Shown piece after piece: positions 17,728 to 26,243 of a DNA stretch of 64,000 nucleotides. Source of the stretch: Croceivirga sp009797885 (lineage in GTDB: Bacteria; Bacteroidota; Bacteroidia; Flavobacteriales; Flavobacteriaceae); contig AP035880.1 of the NCBI GenBank assembly GCA_045866215.1, positions 1,922,001-1,986,000 of the forward strand, given 5' to 3'. Position 1 is the first letter of the stretch. Each line of letters opens with the position of its first letter. The translations under genes and the position numbers were made by a program. The notes below the pieces were generated by a model. It was not told the DNA's origin and did no database searches. It worked only from the letters and a program-made list of their open reading frames with translations.

Positions 17728-17752
17728 ATTTTTATTTATTCTAAATAAAAAT
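17728..17752. promoter_or_regulatory. Fur-box-like operator before the TonB receptor
   Basis: Perfect inverted repeat ATTTTTATTTA-TTC-TAAATAAAAAT (11-bp arms, 3-nt centre), followed directly by TATCTTAG at 17753-17760, one mismatch from TAnnTTTG. It lies 20 nt before the ATG and shares the half site TTCTAAATAA with the palindrome at 15324. Confidence 0.65.
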
Positions 17753-17771
17753 TATCTTAGCTCCGTTTTAA

Positions 17772-20180
17772 ATGAAAACAAACCAACTAATGAGAACCAT
17801 TCCCTTACTACTGTTCCTTATATCCACCCAATTATTTTCACAACAAGAGCTAGACATAACCGGAGAGGTGAAGGAGATTACTGGAGCACCGATTTCCTTT
17901 GCCAATGTGGTTTTGGAAGGGAGCAACAAATACGCAATAACCGACGAAAATGGAAAGTTCAAAATAACAAACATTGATGCCGGCACGTACAACATAACTA
18001 TATCTTTTATTGGATTCACTTCCTTCAAGAAAACAATTGATCTAAATGAAAATGTCAAACTCAGTGTAACACTTCGGGAAGGGGCCGAAGCATTGGAAGG
18101 AGTGACTTTGTTTGCAGAATCCCAAGAGCAACGACAAAGTGCTAAAGCGCTCACCATTAACTCGCTGGATGTAAAAAAACTTCAGAATCAAGCACTCGGG
18201 GTAGAATCTGTCATAAAGCAATCCACAGGTGTGGTAGTTCGGCAAAGCGGAGGCCTTGGAAGTCAAGTAAACATCAATTTAAATGGATTGACAGGACAAG
18301 CCGTAAGAACATACTATGATGGTATGCCCTTAGAACTATATGGCGGAGCATTCCAGATAAATGACATACCTGTGGATATACTGTCAAGGGTTGATATTTA
18401 CAAAGGGGTTATGCCCGTTGGTATAGGTACCGACGCCCTCGGTGGGGGGATTAACCTGGTCTCTTTTGAAAGATCTGAAGATTATGCCAGGATTTCGTAT
18501 TCCTTTGGATCGTTCAATACGCATAGGGTAACAGTGAATGGCAATCATAATTTCAATGACAACATTGCAATTTCCTTACAATCGTTCGTCAACTATACCG
18601 ATAATGATTATTTAATGCGTGACATTCCAAATTTTGTGGAGAATCTAAGGTCAGATGGGACAGTGGCCAGTATTTCTGAAGAACGGATAGATGCGAGGCG
18701 TTTTCACGACCGTTTTCGGTCTTCTTTCGTTAAAGGAGCGCTAAGGTTTACTGATATTGTAGTGGCCGATGAATTGGAAGCTTCCCTCATTGCTTCGAGA
18801 AGGGATAATCAAATCCAAAATGGAACGTTCATTACGGGCTTAGCGGTAGGTGAAGCGGAAAGGGAAAATGAAGCATTTATTGGAGAAGTCAAGTATAGAA
18901 AACGATTCTTTGACAATTTGTTGGATTTGAAGTACCATGGTCTTTTTTCAAGGATAGATAATAAGGTCACTGATAGTACAACGGCACTTTACAATTGGAG
19001 GGGGCAACAGTTGATAACGCAAAATGATGTTGGATCGGAAATTTCGGGTGTCCCTACCCAGAGGGAGGGAGAAGATGAAGGAACTGCCCATAGACTTACC
19101 TTAAGAATCAACCTAACAGACGACATAAACATCAACATATCCGAGTTCAACAACAAATACGTTATACAAGGCAACGACCCTATTGGAGCAAGGATTGCCT
19201 TGGGAGATGAAATGATTGACCCCAATACGATTCCATCTACTTTACAATCCAACATTATAGGAGCAGAAACCACATTCAAATTTTTTGACAAAAGACTTAC
19301 CGTTTTCGGACTGTTCAAAAACTACGATTATAGCGCTGAGTCCATTCAGTTCAATAATACAAGCGGAGTGACCACTATTCCATTACGAACTGTGAATTCC
19401 AATGATAATGGCTATGGAGGAGGGTTTAAATACCAAATCAATCCCAAATTGTTTGTGAGGTCAAGCTATGAAAAAACCATTCGTTTTCCTACGCAAGGCG
19501 AAGTTTTTGGGGATTTTGCAGCCATCATACCAAATTTTGAATTACGTCCGGAACGAAGTAATAATTACAATGTAGGGATTCGATATACCAATCAATTTAA
19601 TGATAGTAAGGCTTTAAAGGTTGACCTGGGATTCTTTTTTAGAGACCAAGAAGATTTAATAAGAACTATACCCTTTGGTCCGGAGAACTCTCAATTCGTT
19701 AACGAAGCTTTCGTAGAAAGCATAGGTGTTGAAGTCAGCTCAAGCTATACCTGGAAAAATCTATTTCTTAATGGGAATCTAACGATTCAAAAATTAGAAA
19801 TTGCCGAAGCAAATAGTGTCAGTTCCGTAAGTTTTGAAGGCAGTCCTGTGCCCAACATTCCAACAACGTTTGCAAATTTAAGTGCACGATATAAGTTTGA
19901 CAGCGTGTTTAATTCCAATAATGAATTTGACATTGCTTGGAACTATTTCTTTGTGGATGTTTTTGGATTTATCCCATTGGAAAGCTTGGATGCGGCAACT
20001 TCAATAAATTCAATACCAAGACAGCATTTAAATAATGTGAATGTGACATACACCATGCCAAGGCAGAAATTGATCTTTTCCTTGGGCGTACAAAATGTAT
20101 TTAACCAAGAGGTATTTGACAACTTCAGTGTACCTAGACCGGGAACCAATTACAACTTTAAGATAAATTATTCATTCTAA
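17772..20180 (+). CDS. TonB-dependent receptor (siderophore type)
   Basis: An 802-residue outer-membrane transporter. After a signal peptide (cleaved near 25, LFSQQ) comes a carboxypeptidase regulatory-like domain (about 28-105, ITGEVKEITGAPISFANVVL ... ITISFIGFTSF), the plug domain (about 115-235, SLDVKKLQNQALGVESVIKQ, GLTGQAVRTYYDGMPLELYG, VDIYKGVMPVGIGTDALGGG) and a 22-strand-type barrel ending with aromatic NFKINYSF. Iron context (PepSY neighbour, Fur-like box) points to a ferric siderophore or similar, but the ligand is not shown. The lipoprotein gene follows 4 bp after its stop. Confidence 0.9.
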   Translation: MKTNQLMRTIPLLLFLISTQLFSQQELDITGEVKEITGAPISFANVVLEGSNKYAITDENGKFKITNIDAGTYNITISFIGFTSFKKTIDLNENVKLSVTLREGAEALEGVTLFAESQEQRQSAKALTINSLDVKKLQNQALGVESVIKQSTGVVVRQSGGLGSQVNINLNGLTGQAVRTYYDGMPLELYGGAFQINDIPVDILSRVDIYKGVMPVGIGTDALGGGINLVSFERSEDYARISYSFGSFNTHRVTVNGNHNFNDNIAISLQSFVNYTDNDYLMRDIPNFVENLRSDGTVASISEERIDARRFHDRFRSSFVKGALRFTDIVVADELEASLIASRRDNQIQNGTFITGLAVGEAERENEAFIGEVKYRKRFFDNLLDLKYHGLFSRIDNKVTDSTTALYNWRGQQLITQNDVGSEISGVPTQREGEDEGTAHRLTLRINLTDDININISEFNNKYVIQGNDPIGARIALGDEMIDPNTIPSTLQSNIIGAETTFKFFDKRLTVFGLFKNYDYSAESIQFNNTSGVTTIPLRTVNSNDNGYGGGFKYQINPKLFVRSSYEKTIRFPTQGEVFGDFAAIIPNFELRPERSNNYNVGIRYTNQFNDSKALKVDLGFFFRDQEDLIRTIPFGPENSQFVNEAFVESIGVEVSSSYTWKNLFLNGNLTIQKLEIAEANSVSSVSFEGSPVPNIPTTFANLSARYKFDSVFNSNNEFDIAWNYFFVDVFGFIPLESLDAATSINSIPRQHLNNVNVTYTMPRQKLIFSLGVQNVFNQEVFDNFSVPRPGTNYNFKINYSF

Positions 20181-20184
20181 AAAA

Positions 20185-21477
20185 ATGAAAATGAAACTAA
20201 GAAACCTATCCAAACTCATAACGAAACTACCTGTATTTGGTTTAGTATTGGTTATCGTTATTTCATGTGATGATGGATTCAATGATTTAGAGGACAATAA
20301 CGTCGTTCAACAAACGTCTGGTTTTGTGGTAGTGGGAACCACTGCATCCAATACAGCGTTGGTAAAGTACTTTCAAGATATCCCAACAGGAACCATAGAC
20401 CTAACAGATGGATTTGGTTTTCAGAGATTTGTTCCCAACTCATGTATTGACCATGCACTATTTTTGCCCAGACCTGATGGTTTTCCTGGCTTCTCAAAAT
20501 ATATTGTTGGTGCGAATGGCGGCCTTTTCGAAGCAGGTTCAATACCCACTCTAAATTCGGGTTCATTTAGGATTGATGCCAGGGATTCCAGCTATGGCGT
20601 TTTTCAGGACAGGGCAACATCAGATAATATTTCGATTTTCAACCCCACAACCATGGAAGTAATTGGAGGAGTTGATATGACCGAAGGTTTTGTCCCAGAT
20701 GATATCGCACAACGTTACCAACGGTTTATTTTTAGGGATGATGACGTGTTTGCGCCGATTAGGGGAAATGTGAACGGTGAAAGCTTTACGTCCCTAATTC
20801 TGCACCAAGCCAATGTTGCATCCGGTCAATTTGTTGGTGATACACAAAGAGACGGCAATGGAGTTGCCGAAATCACCACACTCAATAGTTTTGGTCAAAA
20901 CTTAACCGACCCCAATGGTAATCTCTACATTACTGATGCCGGGAATTTCACCGGTCAAGGAGTTGCGGCGGCAGTCAACAAAATTCCTGCTGGGAGTAAT
21001 GAAATAGATCCCGGTTACGTTTTTCTTCCGGCGGTGACATTAAATCCCACAAATGTCTTTTTACCCACATTTGGCGGTTTTAAAGTATTGCCGAACGGAA
21101 CGGCCATTGCTAGGGTAAATGCCTCTGTACCACAAGAAGTTGTTGATATTGTTTTAAGTGTTGGAGGCAACCTCGCAAATTTAACCTCCAATCAGATTGA
21201 TACGATTTTCAATATTCTGTTCACCGCAGAGTCGGCTTCGTGGTGCGTTTTGGACTTGGTTGCACTAACCGTAACCCCTATTCCCGGGGTACCTCCCACT
21301 GGTGTTTTTTCGGCCAATGACACATTTTTCCATAATGGCGGCATATACCTACCTGTTGCAACACAAACAGAAAACAGCTTTTACCGCTATGATTGGACTA
21401 CAGAAGAGGTTTCTGAGGCTTTTCAAGTAACAGGCGCGGATATATCAATCGTTGTAAATATTTCAAATGACAATTAG
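20185..21477 (+). CDS. Lipoprotein partner of the TonB receptor (beta-propeller/DUF4374-like)
   Basis: A 430-residue lipoprotein (signal ending VLVIVISC, Cys28). The body shows recurrent blades with Gly-Asn-Leu-Tyr-Ile and GGIYLPVATQTENSFYRYDW type strands, compatible with a beta-propeller as in DUF4374 proteins, which typically sit after TonB receptors in Bacteroidota. Spaced 4 bp from the receptor gene, so co-expressed. It likely sits on the outer membrane and helps capture the ligand. Family assignment is moderate. Confidence 0.65.
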   Translation: MKMKLRNLSKLITKLPVFGLVLVIVISCDDGFNDLEDNNVVQQTSGFVVVGTTASNTALVKYFQDIPTGTIDLTDGFGFQRFVPNSCIDHALFLPRPDGFPGFSKYIVGANGGLFEAGSIPTLNSGSFRIDARDSSYGVFQDRATSDNISIFNPTTMEVIGGVDMTEGFVPDDIAQRYQRFIFRDDDVFAPIRGNVNGESFTSLILHQANVASGQFVGDTQRDGNGVAEITTLNSFGQNLTDPNGNLYITDAGNFTGQGVAAAVNKIPAGSNEIDPGYVFLPAVTLNPTNVFLPTFGGFKVLPNGTAIARVNASVPQEVVDIVLSVGGNLANLTSNQIDTIFNILFTAESASWCVLDLVALTVTPIPGVPPTGVFSANDTFFHNGGIYLPVATQTENSFYRYDWTTEEVSEAFQVTGADISIVVNISNDN

Positions 21478-21551
21478 GATATCCCTTGAATCGGAGTACT
21501 ATCAAGGTTTAAAATGTCATTAACTTACTCGACATGTATGATTTAGCCTGA

Positions 21552-21734
21552 ATTCGCAAGAATTCGCAAGCCCTTTCCAACGAGGGGTTTTTATTTACCC
21601 AAAAAGGGCTGAGCTTTGAAATCGTGGGCTACATTGGGCTTGATCAAAATGATGCTCCCTGGGCAATAATCACATTGATTTCCCTTGGGATCATTCCCTT
21701 CCATTTAAAGGTATTCCGTGGTAAACTGTGCTAA
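21552..21734 (+). pseudogene. Possible remnant of a membrane-protein gene
   Basis: After the TGA at 21549 an uninterrupted frame of 60 codons reads KNSQALSNEGFLFTQKGLSF, then a GYIGLDQNDAPWAIITL segment and a hydrophobic helix ending IIPFHLKVFRGKLC, stop at 21732-21734. It has no ATG, GTG or TTG start in the part before the helix and its end overlaps the 3' end of the oxidase gene on the other strand. It looks like the C-terminal end of a lost membrane protein, but an accidental frame cannot be ruled out. A 10-bp direct repeat AATTCGCAAG (21551-21570) marks its beginning. Confidence 0.25.
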
Positions 21735-22988
21735 ATCCGGGCTGTCCTCCAATAGGTTTACAACACCGTAAGCCGCTTGTTCCCCAGCCTTCATGGCGGC
21801 ATTGAGCGAACCATTGAGCAAGGTATCCCCGGCTAGAAAAATTCTTGTGGTCAAACGGGTCTCTTCCGGTTCCAAATCATTTTTTAGGTTTGAAATATCC
21901 GGCAACGCCTTTGGGATTGCATAGTGTCTTATCAATTGGGGGGCTTCAATTCCCAAAATCTTTCTGAGTTCTTCCGAAACCTTTGTGTCAAGTTGTTCCG
22001 AGGACCAAGGATGTTGCTTTACCACGGTAACGGAAAGTATATCCTTTTTGTTGGGTAGTCCAAAGAGGTTGGAGAGCGATACTATAGTGTTGATAAGGGC
22101 ATCCCCATCTGCCACCAATCCAATTAATCTTGCCCTGGATTTCATTCTGGGAACTTCAAAATAGAGCGTATCACAACGCTTCCATTGCACCTCCTGTTTC
22201 CGTAAATTGGAAACCATGGCACTGGCATCAGTGGCAATAATGGTAAAGTGAGTGTCCAATTTGGTTCCATCCTTCAAAAAAATGTGGTCGTCCTTTACCT
22301 CAAAAACGACGGTGTCCAATAGAAACCTGGTCCTTTTCAGTTTAGCTCTGAGCTGTTCTGGGATAGCTCCAATACCTTGGCGGGGAATTGCCGCCAAACC
22401 CTCACCGAACATCTTATAGACAAACTCAAACATCCGACTTGATGTTTGAAGGTCGTTTTCCAGAAAAATACCACTGAAAAAAGGAACAAAAAATTGTTGT
22501 ATCACAGTTTCACTAAATCCCCGCCCTTTAAGATAGGACCGCGTACTTTGCTCAGGGGTTTCAAAAATCTGGGCAATGGATTTCCTTTTGAGTTCTTGCT
22601 GTAGCTTAAAAATTTTGATTTTGTCCCCCAAAGTGGCCAGGGAACTCCATAGGGTTGGAAACAATAGGGAAGGATTGCGCCGGGGGTCCCCAATTTTAGT
22701 GATACGGCCTTGGGTATAAACTGTTGCCCCGGATTGAAAATGGCAAAGATCCAGCGCTTTTAAATCAAGATAGGTATTGACCATGGGATAGGCGGTTAGC
22801 ATAACCTGGAAACCATGGTCCAAGGGAACCCCATCCACAACATCCGTTTTTACCCGACCCCCTATACTATTTGTTGCTTCGATAATTGTGGGGCTATAGC
22901 CTTTTTCTTCCAGGACCAAGGCGGCAATGAGGCCACTAACCCCGGCACCAACAATATGGATTTTATAATCTGATTTTTCCATTCCCAT
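21705..22988 (-). CDS. FAD-dependent amine oxidase/desaturase-like oxidoreductase
   Basis: A 427-residue flavoprotein: N-terminal dinucleotide-binding motif IHIVGAGVSGLIAALVLEEK (residues about 9-28) followed by EATNSIGGRVKTD (the RxGGR-type FAD loop), a middle substrate region with FFVPFFSGIFLENDLQTSS and the C-terminal FAD motif IFLAGDTLLNGSLNAAMKAGEQAA. The family includes protoporphyrinogen oxidase and phytoene desaturase relatives; this subtype (NAD(P)/FAD-dependent oxidoreductase) has no assigned substrate. Either Met1 or Met3 may be the start. Divergent from folE. Confidence 0.8.
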   Translation of the reverse strand: MGMEKSDYKIHIVGAGVSGLIAALVLEEKGYSPTIIEATNSIGGRVKTDVVDGVPLDHGFQVMLTAYPMVNTYLDLKALDLCHFQSGATVYTQGRITKIGDPRRNPSLLFPTLWSSLATLGDKIKIFKLQQELKRKSIAQIFETPEQSTRSYLKGRGFSETVIQQFFVPFFSGIFLENDLQTSSRMFEFVYKMFGEGLAAIPRQGIGAIPEQLRAKLKRTRFLLDTVVFEVKDDHIFLKDGTKLDTHFTIIATDASAMVSNLRKQEVQWKRCDTLYFEVPRMKSRARLIGLVADGDALINTIVSLSNLFGLPNKKDILSVTVVKQHPWSSEQLDTKVSEELRKILGIEAPQLIRHYAIPKALPDISNLKNDLEPEETRLTTRIFLAGDTLLNGSLNAAMKAGEQAAYGVVNLLEDSPDLAQFTTEYL

Positions 22989-23156
22989 TGCTCAACAAAT
23001 GCGTAAGGCGAAAATAAGGCTTGCCAACCCGCTCAAAAATTGATTTGGTAATTTTGTTTAAACTTTAACAGAATTTATTAAACATATTAAATAGATTTAC
23101 CCAAAATCATAAGGGCGAAGCTTGTCCAAGCCCAAATACAATTTCAAAATAAACTT

Positions 23157-23867
23157 ATGAAAATTAAAACCCAAGAAGTAGTTCTTAATGAAGTTTTGAA
23201 CTCCACTGCCATACCGGAACAATTGACCCATGAAGAAATTGGGGACGACCATTTATATACGGGCATCGAAACCCCTATGAAAAAGGGCGCGTTTGACCTA
23301 TCGGACGCAAAGAAAAAGGAAATGATCGCCATCTTATTCGGGGAGATAATGGATGTAATGGGCCTTGATCTTAATGATGATTCCTTAAAGGGTACCCCAA
23401 AACGGGTGGCCAAAATGTTTATCGATGAAATATTCTCCGGCCTAAATCCGGATAACAAGCCAAAAGTGGCCCTCTTCGAAAACAAGTATCATTACAATCA
23501 AATGTTGGTTGAAAAGGACATTACATTTTACTCCAATTGTGAACACCATTTTGTTCCCATAATTGGAAAGGCCCATGTTGCCTATATTTCTTCCGGAAAG
23601 GTCATAGGCCTCTCAAAGCTGAACCGAATTGTGCAATATTTTGCCAAAAGGCCCCAAGTGCAGGAACGGTTGACCAATCAAATTGCCATTGAACTTCAAA
23701 CCATCCTGAATACAGAGGACGTTGCTGTTATCATTGATGCCAAACATTTGTGTGTCTCTTCCAGAGGGATAAAAGACGATACTTCGGCCACTGTAACCGC
23801 TTTTTACGGAGGTCAATTCAATCGTCCAGAAAAAATCCAGGAACTCTACAATTACATCAATAACTAA
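23157..23867 (+). CDS. folE: GTP cyclohydrolase I FolE
   Basis: Converts GTP to 7,8-dihydroneopterin triphosphate, the entry step to tetrahydrofolate (and pterin) synthesis. The 236-residue protein has an N-terminal extension of about 45 residues then the FolE core: TPKRVAKMFIDEIF, zinc ligands in FYSNCEHHFVPIIGKAHVAY and HLCVSSRGIKDDTSATVT, and IGLSKLNRIVQYFAKRPQVQ. A 6-bp gap separates it from the following reading frame. Length and motifs are normal for Bacteroidota. Confidence 0.95.
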   Translation: MKIKTQEVVLNEVLNSTAIPEQLTHEEIGDDHLYTGIETPMKKGAFDLSDAKKKEMIAILFGEIMDVMGLDLNDDSLKGTPKRVAKMFIDEIFSGLNPDNKPKVALFENKYHYNQMLVEKDITFYSNCEHHFVPIIGKAHVAYISSGKVIGLSKLNRIVQYFAKRPQVQERLTNQIAIELQTILNTEDVAVIIDAKHLCVSSRGIKDDTSATVTAFYGGQFNRPEKIQELYNYINN

Positions 23868-23873
23868 TTTGTT

Positions 23874-24413
23874 TTGAAACTACTGGATTCCTTCAGCAAT
23901 AAAGCGTTCAGAAATAGGCGAGGCGAAGTCAACGGGCCTGAGAAATCAATGTATTCCATTCAAATGAAACACTTAGATGGGAGTGATCTGGATTTTTCAA
24001 AATACAAGGGCAAATTCCTGTTGATTGTCAACGTTGCCAGTAAGTGTGGGTTTACCCCGCAGTACAAAGATTTGGAAAAGCTATACAGCGAATACAAGGA
24101 CAGGTTAATGGTCATAGGTGTACCGTGCAATCAATTTGCATCCCAGGAGCCCGGTGCAGCATCCGAAATCAAGGCCTTTTGCGAACTAAACTATGGTGTC
24201 ACTTTTGTTTTGACCGAAAAGGCCAATGTAAAGGGTGCCCATCAACACGAATTGTACCAATGGTTGACCCAAAGGCAATTCAATGGAAAATCAAACAGTA
24301 CCGTACGGTGGAATTTTCAGAAATATTTAGTCGGTCCTTCGGGTAACCTTATTGCGTATTATTATTCGACAACATCACCCTTAAGTAAAAGGATTACCAA
24401 AAACTTCATTTAG
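23874..24413 (+). CDS. Glutathione peroxidase family protein
   Basis: Thiol peroxidase of the GPx fold, in bacteria usually reducing hydroperoxides with thioredoxin. Core motifs: LLIVNVASKCGFTPQYKDLE (peroxidatic Cys), IGVPCNQFASQEPGAASEIK (second Cys and conserved Gln) and STVRWNFQKYLV (Trp and Asn of the catalytic tetrad). From the TTG at 23874 the protein has 179 residues; the ATG at 23949 (MYSIQMKHLDG) gives 154, which is the normal GPx length, so the first 25 residues may not be translated. Sits 6 bp (or 81 bp) after folE. Confidence 0.85.
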   Translation: MKLLDSFSNKAFRNRRGEVNGPEKSMYSIQMKHLDGSDLDFSKYKGKFLLIVNVASKCGFTPQYKDLEKLYSEYKDRLMVIGVPCNQFASQEPGAASEIKAFCELNYGVTFVLTEKANVKGAHQHELYQWLTQRQFNGKSNSTVRWNFQKYLVGPSGNLIAYYYSTTSPLSKRITKNFI

Positions 24414-24438
24414 TTTTTCCATCACCAAGTGTTTTGAA

Positions 24439-24840
24439 ATGGCCAAAAAACCGGATAACATTGTATTCAACACGGAAACCAATTCCTATGACGCACGTTT
24501 AAAGGAATACGGTACAAACCTTGGAGCCCCGGCAATTAAGATCGAAAATCTTGGCCCCTGGAAAACCAGGGGCATTAAATCGGTAAATGATTCCATTGCC
24601 GCTGAATTTGAGGAGTTGCGAAATAAGTACCTTGCCCTGCAGGAGCGCTATGAATACAATCGATTGGTCTATGGCGCAGATTATAATTTTAAGCCCATAG
24701 TAGGCAAGACCTACTATTTATACAAAGGAAAGGGAAGTTCCCACTTTTTGTCCATTTTGAAGCCTAACGAGTGCTCTTTTGACTTTATTTCCAGTTTTCG
24801 ACTTTCCTCGGAACTCGTTTGGGAGAAAGTGGCGGAGTGA
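24439..24840 (+). CDS. DUF2452 protein
   Basis: A 133-residue cytosolic protein with the family pattern KPDNIVFNTETNSYDARLK, YGTNLGAPAIKI, a coiled helix (EFEELRNKYLALQERYEYN), and IVGKTYYLYKGKG followed by FLSILKPNECSFDFI. DUF2452 is widespread in flavobacteria with no known function. 25 bp downstream of the peroxidase gene, so probably in the folE-gpx transcription unit. Confidence 0.85.
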   Translation: MAKKPDNIVFNTETNSYDARLKEYGTNLGAPAIKIENLGPWKTRGIKSVNDSIAAEFEELRNKYLALQERYEYNRLVYGADYNFKPIVGKTYYLYKGKGSSHFLSILKPNECSFDFISSFRLSSELVWEKVAE

Positions 24841-24880
24841 GACCACCTCATCCCGAAAATCTTAGGTGCAATGAAATAGA

Positions 24881-24983
24881 AGGGTGCCGCATGTGTAGTT
24901 CAACCAATAGAAACACAATGTATAACCGAAAACGTTATTCATAGCAATTTAGTTCCCAAAATCCATTGGCCTAGCGGCACCCT
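24881..24983. other. Long-range inverted repeat between convergent genes
   Basis: Perfect 10-bp arms AGGGTGCCGC (24881-24890) and GCGGCACCCT (24974-24983) enclose 83 bp of A/T-rich sequence, between the DUF2452 gene (plus) and the small gene at 24989 (minus), starting 41 bp after one stop and ending 6 bp before the other. Could be a shared terminator, a folded RNA or a very short mobile element; no direct flanking repeat is seen. Confidence 0.5.
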
Positions 24984-24988
24984 AACAT

Positions 24989-25249
24989 TTAGACGGTAAG
25001 TCTTCCCTTTAACCGTTTATCTATCTTTTTCTTTTTCTCGGTAATGCGCTTCATGGCATCCATTAGTTTGGAATCTTTGGTCTTTTTATAAATTTCATTG
25101 ATGGCCAAAACCAATTCTTTGGCATGCCTTGATGCTTTTACCCTATCGCTGGTAGACATATGACTCATCTTCATCTTTTCGAATTCGTCTGCTTTCATCA
25201 ATAAATCCATATCAATTTTGTTTAATAATATTGTAAATATCTTAAACAT
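24989..25249 (-). CDS. Small conserved basic helical protein
   Basis: Up to 86 residues; the second in-frame Met (25210, MDLLMKADEFEKMKMSHMST) is the more likely start because the preceding residues resemble the conserved body least. The sequence is helical and very lysine-rich (RVKASRHAKELVLAINEIYK, then a terminal KKKKIDKRLKGRL tail) and I recognise it as a short flavobacterial conserved protein without assigned function. Possibly RNA- or ribosome-binding given the basic tail, but this is only inference. Confidence 0.65.
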   Translation of the reverse strand: MFKIFTILLNKIDMDLLMKADEFEKMKMSHMSTSDRVKASRHAKELVLAINEIYKKTKDSKLMDAMKRITEKKKKIDKRLKGRLTV

Positions 25250-25379
25250 TTTTGGATTTTTAAAATGGAGCAGACACCAACATCCGCTTTTATGAGGAGT
25301 TTAACAATGGTGTTCAAAGAAGTGCATTCATAAGGCCAAATAAGCCCTAAACTCTTAAACATTACAGCTTTAGCAAAAA

Positions 25380-25784
25380 TCAGACTTGACCCGCTTCAAA
25401 GATCTTTTCCAGTCGATTACGGGTCAAAGGTTTATCGATATACCCCAAGACATGAGGGTGTTTTTGGGCCAATTCACGGTCCTTGGCCTTGCCAAATGCA
25501 GATAGAATATAGATTTCCGGCATGGTGCGGGCACCCACTAACTCTTGTAATGCCTCAATAAACCCCCAACCATCCATTTCATCCAAACCCAAATCCAGAA
25601 AGATAAGTTTGGGCAATGGACTTCCTTCCTTTATGTTTTTTCCAAAAGCGTCCAAAGCCACTTCTGCAGAATCAAAGGTGGAAATAACAAAGGTCTCCCG
25701 GGCAAATTGTTCCAGGCAATAACGTGAGGCAAACTGGGAAACCATATCGTCCTCAATAATACAAATGGAGTAGGAATTCTTAAT
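25380..25784 (-). CDS. Stand-alone receiver-domain protein, apparently with an ATT start
   Basis: The frame from the first ATG (25745) gives a 121-residue receiver that lacks strand beta1. Directly upstream in frame, without any ATG/GTG/TTG, are codons for IKNSYSICIIEDDMVSQ, i.e. exactly beta1 with the acidic metal-binding pair; a TAA closes the frame at 25797-25799. The only plausible initiator is ATT at 25782-25784. With it all receiver residues are present: D12, D13, D64 (IFLDLGLDEMDGW), S95 and K118 (YIDKPLT). It closes the RND/YeeE operon (41 bp after the transporter gene). It has no output domain, so it would act on another protein. An assembly error or decayed start is the alternative. 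Confidence 0.7.
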   Translation of the reverse strand: MKNSYSICIIEDDMVSQFASRYCLEQFARETFVISTFDSAEVALDAFGKNIKEGSPLPKLIFLDLGLDEMDGWGFIEALQELVGARTMPEIYILSAFGKAKDRELAQKHPHVLGYIDKPLTRNRLEKIFEAGQV

Positions 25785-25825
25785 AACGTACGCCTTTTAC
25801 TGCTGTAAAACTACAACAGAATTGG

Positions 25826-26239
25826 TCAATGCGGTAATTTCCTCCGCAACAGGCCATAGCAAAAGGCCCCAAACACCGCACTTCCCAGTACAATAAGAAT
25901 AGGCCAGTACCCCGCTCCCACCAATACGTACATGGGTCCTGGACAAGCTCCGGCCAATGCCCAGCCCAAGCCAAAAAGAATACCTCCAATGGCATAACGG
26001 ACATACCCTTTTTCCTTGGGCACAATGCTGATTTTCTCGCCAAAAAACGATTTTGTTCCCGATTTTTTGACCCATTGGGTGAACAACGCACCCAATATCA
26101 GGGCAGAACCCATAATACCATACATATGAAAACTATCAAACTGAAACATCTCATATATCCGAAACCAGGAGGCAGCTTCTGATTTAAACAGCACTATTCC
26201 AAAAAAAACGCCGACCAACACATAGCCAATACTTCGCAT
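25826..26239 (-). CDS. YeeE/YedE-family sulfur transporter component (small, DUF6691-like)
   Basis: A 137-residue membrane protein with four hydrophobic segments. The conserved GGILFGLGWALAGACPGPMYV (Cys in a Gly-rich half-helix) is the hallmark of YeeE/YedE-type thiosulfate or sulfane-sulfur permeases, in which conserved cysteines relay the sulfur. It is 4 bp after the partner gene; the two together correspond to the split halves of one transporter (PmpA/PmpB-like). Part of the 32.7-25.4 kb operon. Confidence 0.85.
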   Translation of the reverse strand: MRSIGYVLVGVFFGIVLFKSEAASWFRIYEMFQFDSFHMYGIMGSALILGALFTQWVKKSGTKSFFGEKISIVPKEKGYVRYAIGGILFGLGWALAGACPGPMYVLVGAGYWPILIVLGSAVFGAFCYGLLRRKLPH

Positions 26240-26243
26240 AACA

